Source: CBDUQP01 sp965369385 (lineage in GTDB: Bacteria > Planctomycetota > Phycisphaerae > SM23-33). From it: a stretch of DNA of 64,000 nt. Positions 18,629-25,765 of this stretch are shown piece by piece. A program made the translations under genes and the position numbers. How positions within the stretch are numbered: the first letter of the stretch is position 1; each line of letters starts with the position of its first letter. The stretch lies in contig CBDUQP010000002.1 in the NCBI GenBank assembly GCA_965369385.1, forward strand, positions 1 through 64,000, read 5' to 3'. A model generated the notes under the pieces. The model did not search any database and was not told the origin of the DNA. It worked only from the letters and a program-made list of their open reading frames with translations.

Positions 18629-19669
18629 TCAGGATTCCATCTGGGGGCCAGGAAGCGTAGACCCCTCCTCAAATTCACCGGGCAGTACCAATCTCGACCT
18701 GCACGGTTCGTTCGGTGATTCCAATCGTCCAAGCAGCATGGACGCTGCCTCGCGGCCCATGTCATAGCGGGCATAAGCCATCCGCGTCAGCGCCGGCCAT
18801 GTGTCTTCCAGATAGTGATCGCCATCGCAACACGCCAGACCATAGTGAACACCCGCCAGCATACCACGCAACTCCATCACATCACGAGTCCAGCAAGCAA
18901 ACGATGGTGCATGGGTGATCACGGCCGTGTCGGATGTGATCAGCGATGCCAGCTGGTCGCCCCCGGCTTCGGCATCTTCGCGCAACTCCGAAGTGAACTC
19001 GTGCACTTCAAGCCCTGCTTGCCTGGCACCTTCCAGCACTCCACGACGCCTGGCCCCGGTAGAATAGTGACGCGGTGAACCTTCGCAAATTGAATCAAGG
19101 TCCGAGGAATACCAGACGATGCTGCGATAGCCTTTCTCCGCGGCCTTCAAAGCCAGCGTCCGGCCAACAGCTTCCTCGTCACGCCTTATGCACCCGGCAT
19201 CCCGCCAGACATTGTTGTCCAGCCAGATGCAACTTTCATTGAACTCATCGTCCACGCGTCGGCTCACATCATCCGGCAAGACATCAATCAGGATAATCCC
19301 GTCCACCGCATGCTCCTCGAACACGCGCGAACGCGACCCGTCGCGGACATCGCCAATCCTCACAAGACACAACACATATCCCTCGGCATCGAGACGGTCG
19401 TTTATGCCCAGAAGGAATTCGTACGCCGGGAGGTACTGAAAGAGTTTGTGCCCTGGCTCGTTGCGAGTCAGCACACCAACAGCCTTCGTCTTGCCAGTCC
19501 GCATAGCCAGGGCAGCCAAATTCGGCTTGTAGCCCAACTCACTGGCGGCAGCTAGAACCAGCTTCTTCGTCCTGTCGCGATAGTTCCCACGCTCGTTCAG
19601 CACGTGACTAACCGTCGGCTGCGAGAGCCCTGTCTTCTGGGCGATCTGCTTGAGTGTTACGCGAGCCAT
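18629..19669 (-). CDS. LacI-family transcriptional regulator
   Basis: Repressor of 346 residues. The N-terminal helix-turn-helix reads VTLKQIAQKTGLSQPTVSHVLNERG, followed by the hinge region (LAALAMRTGKTKAVGVL) and a periplasmic-binding-protein-like effector domain. A TTG at 19684 is also possible, but the ATG at 19669, with AGAGGA just before, matches the LacI consensus start. A near-consensus promoter overlaps an ATAAC-N6-GTTAT site upstream. It probably controls itself, the prepilin-like gene and the GH2 gene downstream. Its paralogue at 11292 is frameshifted, and the two share operator-like sites. The inducer is unknown, presumably a sugar released by the GH2 enzyme. Confidence 0.9.
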   Translation of the reverse strand: MARVTLKQIAQKTGLSQPTVSHVLNERGNYRDRTKKLVLAAASELGYKPNLAALAMRTGKTKAVGVLTRNEPGHKLFQYLPAYEFLLGINDRLDAEGYVLCLVRIGDVRDGSRSRVFEEHAVDGIILIDVLPDDVSRRVDDEFNESCIWLDNNVWRDAGCIRRDEEAVGRTLALKAAEKGYRSIVWYSSDLDSICEGSPRHYSTGARRRGVLEGARQAGLEVHEFTSELREDAEAGGDQLASLITSDTAVITHAPSFACWTRDVMELRGMLAGVHYGLACCDGDHYLEDTWPALTRMAYARYDMGREAASMLLGRLESPNEPCRSRLVLPGEFEEGSTLPGPQMES

Positions 19670-19689
19670 AATTCCTCTAATCAATAATC

Positions 19690-19731
19690 ATAACGTTGTG
19701 GTTATTATATCATAACGAAATGCCCTGTCAA
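19690..19731 (-). promoter_or_regulatory. Promoter and operator of the LacI-prepilin-GH2 operon
   Basis: On the minus strand TTGACA (19731-19726) and TATAAT (19709-19704) are 16 bases apart, two perfect sigma-70 boxes. ATAACGTTGTGGTTAT (19690-19705) overlaps the end of the -10 box and has matching ATAAC/GTTAT halves. Repression by the LacI protein is inferred. Confidence 0.7.
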
Positions 19732-19877
19732 TCCCATTTGTTCACGACACCCCCGACGACAACTTCACAACCCGCACGCAACATCTGGAATAATTGTCAA
19801 ATACACACGCAAACCCTCTTGCGTAATCTCGAAAACAGGAGTATAAAGCAATCAACTGCATCGAGGCTCTATGCACT

Positions 19878-20975
19878 ATGGATACAAAACAGATACAACC
19901 TCCACAACCACGCTATCTTAGCGTAAAAAACGCCCTGACAGAGGAGATACGCTCCGGCGACCTCACCCCTGGCGATAAGTTAATGTCTGAAAGGGCATTA
20001 CAGAAACATTTCAGCGTCAGCTATGCCACCGTCGCAAGGGCTCTCAAGGAACTCGCCGACGCCGGACTCATCGTGAGAAAGTGGGGAAAAGGCACATTCG
20101 TCACCGATGCGCCCCAGACCGTCATGAACATCGCGGTCACCTTCAACGATATCCACTCCCCCAACGATCCATACCTGCTCCCGATCACAAACGGAATCTG
20201 CCAGGCGGCAGCGAAGCTCAACTGGAGAAGCCAACTCTACCCCATGCCAGGATCGCAAATGTTCAGTGGCGGCAGCCAGAACCTGCTGGCCGCCCTGCTC
20301 AACGAAGGGCGCATCGGCGGAGTCATCTCCTGCGATCCAAGCCCGCCGGAAGACATGGACCGCCTGCGATCCATGGGATGCCCCGCGGTATCCGTACTCA
20401 ACAGCTATCCGCAATCTGGATCGTCATGCGTTATCGCGGACACCGCCAGCGGAGCAGAACAGATAATCAAACACCTTGTCGACCAACTCGGCCATCACAA
20501 ACTGATGCTCGTCATGGGCGGTAAACGCAACAGATCCGCACGAGTAAGCCGCGCATCGGTTCGCCTCTGCGAGGCACTGCTCGATCAATGCCGCCAGAGG
20601 GGAATCCGCTTCAAAGACAGCAATATCGTATACGAAGGTTTTAGATGGAGCAATGTCGCTTATGCGGTCACCGAGCGTTTGCAGGGGCCCGACCGCCCCA
20701 GCGCAGTTGTCTGCATATCCGACAGCGTAGCCATGAAAGTAGTGGAAACCGCAACACAATTGGGACTCTCAGTCCCACAGGATCTCTCCGTTGTCGGCTG
20801 GGGAGACCCTATCGATGGCCTGAACCTGAGCTCCGTCCGCGTGCCCTATATGGATATGGGGCGCCAGAGCGTGAACATGCTGAATCAATTGCTGCAAGGT
20901 GAGGGACCGACCGAAAGCAGAGCCCCCGTAAAGCTCATGGCCAGAACCACTACCGCCCAAGCCCCCTGCAGCTAA
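19878..20975 (+). CDS. GntR/LacI-type transcriptional regulator
   Basis: The 365 residues join a GntR winged helix (about 12-80: LSVKNALTEEIRSGDLTPGD, then ALQKHFSVSYATVARALKEL and GKGTFVTD) to a LacI-like sugar-binding effector domain (from about 85, ending DLSVVGWGDPIDG, then SVRVPYMDMGR). This is the AraR-like architecture used for sugar-responsive repression. It is divergent from the LacI operon across about 200 bases, and the sialidase remnants lie directly downstream. It may once have controlled them or may now act on the URO-D-like gene at 21615. The ligand is unknown. Confidence 0.85.
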   Translation: MDTKQIQPPQPRYLSVKNALTEEIRSGDLTPGDKLMSERALQKHFSVSYATVARALKELADAGLIVRKWGKGTFVTDAPQTVMNIAVTFNDIHSPNDPYLLPITNGICQAAAKLNWRSQLYPMPGSQMFSGGSQNLLAALLNEGRIGGVISCDPSPPEDMDRLRSMGCPAVSVLNSYPQSGSSCVIADTASGAEQIIKHLVDQLGHHKLMLVMGGKRNRSARVSRASVRLCEALLDQCRQRGIRFKDSNIVYEGFRWSNVAYAVTERLQGPDRPSAVVCISDSVAMKVVETATQLGLSVPQDLSVVGWGDPIDGLNLSSVRVPYMDMGRQSVNMLNQLLQGEGPTESRAPVKLMARTTTAQAPCS

Positions 20976-20995
20976 TACACTGACTGGAACACACC

Positions 20996-21358
20996 ATGCC
21001 GCCTGCCTTCCAAGTAACAAGAACCGTGCACACACCACACAGCACCGAATTCGGCGCTCCGCTGTCGTTCATGCGTTACCTCGGCAGCGGACTGCGAAGA
21101 GAAGAAACGCTCGCATACCAAGCCGGGAGCGATCTGACGGTCGACCATCACGTTCGCGCATCTGATGATAACGGGCAAACCTGGACCGACGAGATAAACT
21201 TCGGGCCGTTCCTGACCACAGGATACGCCGATATCGTAGCCACAGGCCCTGGCAGGTTCCTGTGCGCCTTTGACTGCACACCACCACAACCATGGACACA
21301 ACACGCGGCGCACTGGATTGGCGTCGTAGATGTTACCGTAGAACAAGAAAAGGAATAA
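20996..21358 (+). pseudogene. Internally deleted sialidase/BNR-type gene
   Basis: This 120-codon frame keeps only the ends of what looks like a sialidase-fold protein. Near the middle is one Asp-box, SDDNGQTWTDEINF. The C-terminal part (TGYADIVATGPGRFLCAFDC, then TPPQPW) resembles the end of such proteins, which normally have several Asp-boxes and 350-400 residues. No other repeat is present. It begins 20 bases after the GntR/LacI-type regulator, likely in its former operon. A genuine short protein cannot be ruled out. Confidence 0.55.
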
Positions 21359-21363
21359 CTACT

Positions 21364-21432
21364 ATGTCACTTGAGATAAAAGGCACAGGCCTCATCTACC
21401 GCAACCCGATTCCGCACATCAAGAGCGTACAT
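21364..21432 (+). pseudogene. N-terminal stub of a second sialidase-like gene
   Basis: After AAAGGA an ATG opens MSLEIKGTGLIYRNPIPHIK, the typical start of a sialidase-fold exo-glycosidase. From about 21433 the frame runs into sequence without that character and then into the palindrome at 21450. The rest of the gene is missing. The short length lowers confidence. Confidence 0.5.
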
Positions 21433-21449
21433 CGGGACCGCATGCCAGC

Positions 21450-21502
21450 GGGGACATGTATAAGAAGCTTCGCCGCAGGCGAAGCGCACATACGTGTCCC
21501 CC
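21450..21502. repeat. REP-like palindrome in sialidase debris
   Basis: GGGGACATGTATAAGAAGC at 21450 pairs with a complementary arm ending ACGTGTCCCC at 21502; the centre CTTCGCC-GCA-GGCGAAG folds perfectly. This is a 53-base imperfect palindrome with GGGGACA ends, similar in style to the paired-hairpin repeats at 39559, 42014 and 43429. Confidence 0.6.
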
Positions 21503-21614
21503 TACGCGACCAAAGACGCACTGCCGCACACCACGTGCCACCGCAGCCACAGTATTGCAGATGGGTGAAGAGTTACAAACAATCAAGTAATCATACAGAA
21601 CAGGTAGATAGCGA

Positions 21615-22625
21615 ATGACAAGCCGCGAAAGAATCAAAACAATCATCTCCGGACAGGAAGCAGATCGTTGTGGCCTGTGGCTGGGCGATCCCCATGAAGA
21701 CACCTGGCCGATCTATCACGAGTACTTCGGCACGAAAACCGAAGAGGACTTGCGCCAGAAGACTGGTGATGACTTTCGTTGGATATGCCCACAGTTCTTC
21801 GCTAATGCCTACCAACATCCCGACGGCAAGCCCATGTTCGATGAAGGGCTTAACAGGGAGTCGCATACCGACTTTCCGCTTGCGGGCGCTGAAAACGTAT
21901 CGGACATTGAAGATTATGAATGGCCGAACCCGGATTACCTGAACTTCGATGACTGCCTCGAAACGCTCCGCAACGCAGGTGATGTTTACCGGGCGAGCGG
22001 ATTCTGGACGTGCTTCTATCATAACGTGATGGACCTGTTCGGAATGGAGAAGTACATGATGGACATGTTCCTGAATCCCGAACTTGTCCACGCGGTAACC
22101 GACAAGGTCTGCGAATTCTACTACGAAGCCAACGAGCGATTCTTCGCCGAAGCAGGCGACATGGTAGACGGATACTTCTTCGGTAATGATTTCGGTACGC
22201 AACTGAGCCTGATCTGCGGGCCGGACCAGTTCGACGAGTTCATCATGCCGTGGTTCCGCAAATTCACCGCCCAGGGACACAACCACGGATACCAGGTGAT
22301 CCTGCACTCTTGCGGCGCGATCCATGATGTAATCGGCAGGCTCATTGACGCTGGCGTCGACTGCCTGCACCCCTTGCAGGCGCTTGCCAGCAATATGGAC
22401 GCCGACACCCTTGCCCGTGACTTCAAGGGCAAAATTGCCTTCATGGGCGGCATCGACACGCAGGACCTGCTCATGAACGCCACGCCCGAACAGGTCAAGG
22501 AAGATGTCAGGCGAGTCAAGGCATTGCTCGGGCCCAACCTTATAGTAAACCCAAGCCACGAAGCCATCCTGCCAAACGTCCCGCCGGAGAACATCCAGGC
22601 AATGGCCCAGGCCGCTGTGGCATAG
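21615..22625 (+). CDS. URO-D-like methyltransferase-fold protein
   Basis: The 336 residues have the uroporphyrinogen-decarboxylase TIM-barrel pattern: MTSRERIKTIISGQEADR at the start, GMEKYMMDMFLNPELVHAVT, DGYFFGNDFGTQ and a late HSCGAIHDVIGRLIDAGVD. The HSCG segment places His and Cys where corrinoid-dependent methyltransferases of this superfamily bind metal. Proteins of this kind are numerous in anaerobic planctomycetes and seldom act in haem synthesis; methyl transfer, perhaps demethylation of methoxylated substrates, is the usual suggestion. It follows the sialidase debris and ends before a shared terminator. The substrate is unknown. Confidence 0.8.
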   Translation: MTSRERIKTIISGQEADRCGLWLGDPHEDTWPIYHEYFGTKTEEDLRQKTGDDFRWICPQFFANAYQHPDGKPMFDEGLNRESHTDFPLAGAENVSDIEDYEWPNPDYLNFDDCLETLRNAGDVYRASGFWTCFYHNVMDLFGMEKYMMDMFLNPELVHAVTDKVCEFYYEANERFFAEAGDMVDGYFFGNDFGTQLSLICGPDQFDEFIMPWFRKFTAQGHNHGYQVILHSCGAIHDVIGRLIDAGVDCLHPLQALASNMDADTLARDFKGKIAFMGGIDTQDLLMNATPEQVKEDVRRVKALLGPNLIVNPSHEAILPNVPPENIQAMAQAAVA

Positions 22626-22661
22626 CAGCACCTCCGCGACTCAGAAATTGACGAGAAGCAC

Positions 22662-22699
22662 AAGAAGGCAGGCACGGTTAACCCCGCATCTGCCTTCTT
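22662..22699. terminator. Bidirectional terminator
   Basis: AAGAAGGCAG (22662-22671) pairs perfectly with CTGCCTTCTT (22690-22699) between the convergent genes ending at 22625 and 22725. A/T-rich ends on both sides suit termination in both directions. Confidence 0.65.
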
Positions 22700-22724
22700 C
22701 TATTGACACACGTAAGATGAGTAC

Positions 22725-23966
22725 TCACTGCCAGACGCTATCTATCACCTCGCGGGCAAGCTGCACCCACTGGCGGGCACGGGTCGGGTCTTTCTCGACG
22801 GTCTCAACATCCTTCAGCGTAATATCAACGTGCCTGCCGAGACATGCTTTCAGGTCGCTTTCGAGGATCGATGTGATCCGCCCCCTGTCGAAACCGTACC
22901 CAACCATATCTGTCGGGCTGGGACGATAGCTGATTACGTAGTCGGTGCCTATCTGGTCGGCGCAGGCGGCTACGTCGGCAAATGGCGACACTGCTATGCG
23001 ACGCAGATTCCTGATCTTACGCAGCATGTCTATCTTCCGAGTCAGATCCTCGCAACAGCCGTAAGTCACCAGGCCGAATTTCTCCATAATCGGCATCTGG
23101 TACCGCAGCAGGAACTCCTCGTGCATGTCGGGTGAAACCAGTGCGTATTCCTGGGCGGCCATGAAACACCACAACTGCTCGCGTTTGACGCCCGGCGAGT
23201 TGGCGGCAGGATCCGGCAATTCGGCTGCATAGCACATCGCCTGGTTCTCGTGCGAAGTTAGGCACCAGTCGCCATCAGCTTCGGCTTTGTCATGCACAGC
23301 CATCACACCATCCCGCATGAACGCCAACAGTCCATGAAGCCATTGCGGATTATCGAACATATCGAGCATGAAGTTTTCCATGCCACGCAGATGCCCCAGG
23401 TACATTGAAATATCCCCGTAGAATGCCCGAAAGAAGGGACCACGATCCAGGTTGACCGTGAGAATGTCGCCGATGGCATCGGTGAGCATGCCGACGTTGG
23501 CGGCGGTGGCTGGTTCGTCAATACCATGCCACGGCGTCACAAGCTTCTCGATGTCGGCAGGATCGGCGAGCGGGTGTACCGCCTTATAGGAACCGGCACT
23601 ATCTCCCGTGGTCTGCCTTTGCGACTCTACCCCCCAGCCCACGCACTCGTAAACCGGCGAAACATTTACCCACGGCTCGAACACCGAGTCATCGTCAAGC
23701 GAAGCCCAGAACAGCTTGTGCCGCAATTGGTTCTCAATTGTGCGAAACAGCCCATCGGTGCACTCGCACCGCGATTCGGCCATTTCGCCCCACGCAAAGG
23801 CCCGCATATATATGAGCGGCCTGGTAGGTATCAGGCTGTTCTTCTTTCGCCACAAGTCGCGACGGGTCTCCTGAACAGGATCGCTGCAAACATCGGCATA
23901 CCGCCTGGCCAGCTCCCTCAGAATCTCCACATCCCGCTGCCTTGACTGCATATCACTGGAACACAT
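22725..23966 (-). CDS. URO-D-superfamily protein, divergent
   Basis: The 413 residues show weaker resemblance to the uroporphyrinogen-decarboxylase fold: a central YLGHLRGMENFMLDMFDNPQ parallels GMEKYMMDMFLNPE of the gene at 21615, and a late YGCCEDLTRKIDMLRKI parallels its HSCG segment, with YGCC in place of HSCG. The N-terminal 130 residues are longer than usual. GGAG lies eight bases before the ATG. An AraC regulator gene starts 81 bases away on the other strand and probably controls it. The function is unknown; a methyltransferase role is inferred from the fold. Confidence 0.65.
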   Translation of the reverse strand: MCSSDMQSRQRDVEILRELARRYADVCSDPVQETRRDLWRKKNSLIPTRPLIYMRAFAWGEMAESRCECTDGLFRTIENQLRHKLFWASLDDDSVFEPWVNVSPVYECVGWGVESQRQTTGDSAGSYKAVHPLADPADIEKLVTPWHGIDEPATAANVGMLTDAIGDILTVNLDRGPFFRAFYGDISMYLGHLRGMENFMLDMFDNPQWLHGLLAFMRDGVMAVHDKAEADGDWCLTSHENQAMCYAAELPDPAANSPGVKREQLWCFMAAQEYALVSPDMHEEFLLRYQMPIMEKFGLVTYGCCEDLTRKIDMLRKIRNLRRIAVSPFADVAACADQIGTDYVISYRPSPTDMVGYGFDRGRITSILESDLKACLGRHVDITLKDVETVEKDPTRARQWVQLAREVIDSVWQ

Positions 23967-24047
23967 ATCGGTATCTCCACGCTAAACACCCGGACGCCGA
24001 TTGGCGACCTCTCCAATGCATTTTGCCTTGGAAGCCCCACAATACCA

Positions 24048-24890
24048 ATGGCAATACACGATGCTTTTTTGTATTATTACGACATGCCCGCAAAGAACTG
24101 GCAAGTTCGCATCAATCCTCCAAGCCCAAATACCGTGCAATGCGCTGGTGATTGGAGCTGGAATATTTCACCAGGCATGGCCGATTACGACCTGCTCGCT
24201 ATCCATAGCGGGCTAGGTCATTATCGCATTGTGGGCGACAACACGGTAATACAAGCGACGGCTGGGACGTGCATCCTGCTTCGCAAAGGGTGCGAATATT
24301 TCTGCACTACGGACCATGCCAACCCCATGCGAGTGTCATATGTTCATTTCGAGTATGTGAACCCACGCGGCCGGGTGATAACCCCTGAGCCCGAAATTAC
24401 GGGCGATCTGTCGAGGCAATTCCACGCAAACCACCTTATATTCGAACTGCTCAGCAGAATGTCAGATGCCTGGCGATTCCAGAACGACCAGTCGGCGGCT
24501 GGCAAATGGCTGGACGCGGCGATTCTTGAATACCTCCGGCCGCCAGACACCTGTGAAGGCAGCTCCGGCAACCGGGCTGGGCAGATACGCTCTCTTTGCA
24601 GACAGATACGCCAGGAACCCGATCGCATCTGGCGAATTGAAGACCTGGCCACCCAGGCCGCATGCACACGCGACCACCTGGGGAGGCTTTTCCGCAAATT
24701 CGTCGGCCTGTCGCCGGGTGAATACATAATCCAGGCAAGGATCGAGGCCGCAATGCAATTGCTCAAAACGTCCGATCACTCAATCACCCGAATTGCCGAA
24801 CTGCTTGGTTACTGCGATGTTTACGCGTTCAGCCGCCAATTCAGCAACAGAACCGGCCTGTCGCCAAAGGCTTATCGCAAGAAACGCTGA
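24048..24890 (+). CDS. AraC-family transcriptional regulator (cupin sensor)
   Basis: The 280 residues have an N-terminal cupin-like sensor (LLAIHSGLGHYRIVGDNTVI and AGTCILLRKGCEYFCTT) and a C-terminal double helix-turn-helix (IEDLATQAACTRDHLGRLF and SITRIAELLGYCDVYAFSRQF). This is the layout of AraC/RhaS-type sugar regulators. A second possible start (MPAKNWQV, 24084) would shorten it by 12 residues. It is divergent from the URO-D-like gene at 22725-23966, its most likely target. The ligand is not known. Confidence 0.85.
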   Translation: MAIHDAFLYYYDMPAKNWQVRINPPSPNTVQCAGDWSWNISPGMADYDLLAIHSGLGHYRIVGDNTVIQATAGTCILLRKGCEYFCTTDHANPMRVSYVHFEYVNPRGRVITPEPEITGDLSRQFHANHLIFELLSRMSDAWRFQNDQSAAGKWLDAAILEYLRPPDTCEGSSGNRAGQIRSLCRQIRQEPDRIWRIEDLATQAACTRDHLGRLFRKFVGLSPGEYIIQARIEAAMQLLKTSDHSITRIAELLGYCDVYAFSRQFSNRTGLSPKAYRKKR

Positions 24891-25345
24891 CCGACAAAAC
24901 TCAGGGCAATCGCATCTGAATCAGGCTGGTTTGCGCGAGAGGCATCCTCCGGCGGGCAGGCACGTATGTGAACTTCGACTGCGGCTGCGATTCTCTGTAC
25001 ATGTCCCGCCACGGCGGGCAGGCCCCGCTGGCATGCGGCACGGGGATCACGACCCTGCGGCACTGAAGCTACCTGCCTGCCGGACAGGCAGCTGCAGGAC
25101 AGGCGCAGTCCTATATCAACATACTGACCGATGGGGCGGATTGTGATGCAGGGAATTGTGGGTTTTTATGGGGTTTTGTGGGGGAAGAGTGAGAAACGAA
25201 TCGTGAGACTCTCCCGACCGACACGCCAAAACGTTGCAAAAATGGCGATTTCTGCAAATGTTACATGGTCTAACGTCAAATCAAATTGTGAGTAATGGCT
25301 AACGGCTGGCGTGATCGGCCATTAACGGCCGATTTTCAACGCTAT
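24891..25345. other. Non-coding stretch with short hairpins
   Basis: No gene is supported here. A short frame at about 24950-25065 is Cys-rich but has no recognisable ending or start. CTGCCTG-CCGGA-CAGGCAG near 25074-25092 is a small REP-like hairpin related to the palindrome at 58720. ATCGGCC/GGCCGAT followed by TTTT at 25314-25336 could be a terminator. Confidence 0.45.
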
Positions 25346-25414
25346 AAAAAGGTGCACAAGATGGTATTCATGCACCAATTTTCGCAATTCTGCACCTTTT
25401 TGCACCATTGCGAA
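25346..25414 (+). promoter_or_regulatory. Overlapping inverted repeats upstream of the hydrogenase operon
   Basis: AAAAAGGTGCA (25346-25356) pairs with TGCACCTTTTT (25391-25401), and TTCGCAAT (25381-25388) pairs with ATTGCGAA (25407-25414); the two stems share bases and exclude each other. TGCACC recurs at 25371, 25391 and 25401. This suggests either a protein-binding array or a switching leader RNA about 350 bases before hydB. The regulator is unknown. Confidence 0.45.
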
Positions 25415-25503
25415 TTACGCAATATCCGGGGGAGCCATGCTTGTGAAGTCGGCCGGGTTTCGTGGGAATCCGCACAAGCATTTATAGTCAGAAATCGGTT
25501 GCT

Positions 25504-25517
25504 GGTGAGGCCTCACC
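25504..25517. promoter_or_regulatory. Perfect 14-base palindrome before hydB
   Basis: GGTGAGGCCTCACC is a perfect palindrome about 250 bases before the hydB start. It may be an operator; no promoter boxes were convincing nearby. Confidence 0.3.
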
Positions 25518-25765
25518 GTTCGATGGAAGGCATACTCTGTCGACTCGCAGGGCAGGGCGCAACCCGTAGAAAAGCATGAAGAAATTCCTCGGTCCGAACT
25601 CCTCTGATTAGATGCGTAGGCCCTGGGACAAAACGCCGCACACCTTGAAAGATAGGCAACTTGCATCTAGAATCACTCTGTGGCTACCGTACGAGACCGT
25701 CGACAACGCATGATGACACGATCCTAACAGGCAATTAAGGGGCACCGGAGCCCGGGACTGATGAA

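Noticed and set aside
21591..22631. Long minus-strand open frame opposite the URO-D-like gene
   Set aside because: It mirrors the coding strand exactly, has no recognisable motif and no ribosome-binding site.
25270..25310. Rex-type NADH-responsive operator upstream of the hydrogenase genes
   Set aside because: TTGTGAG occurs once without the inverted TTCACAA half at proper spacing.
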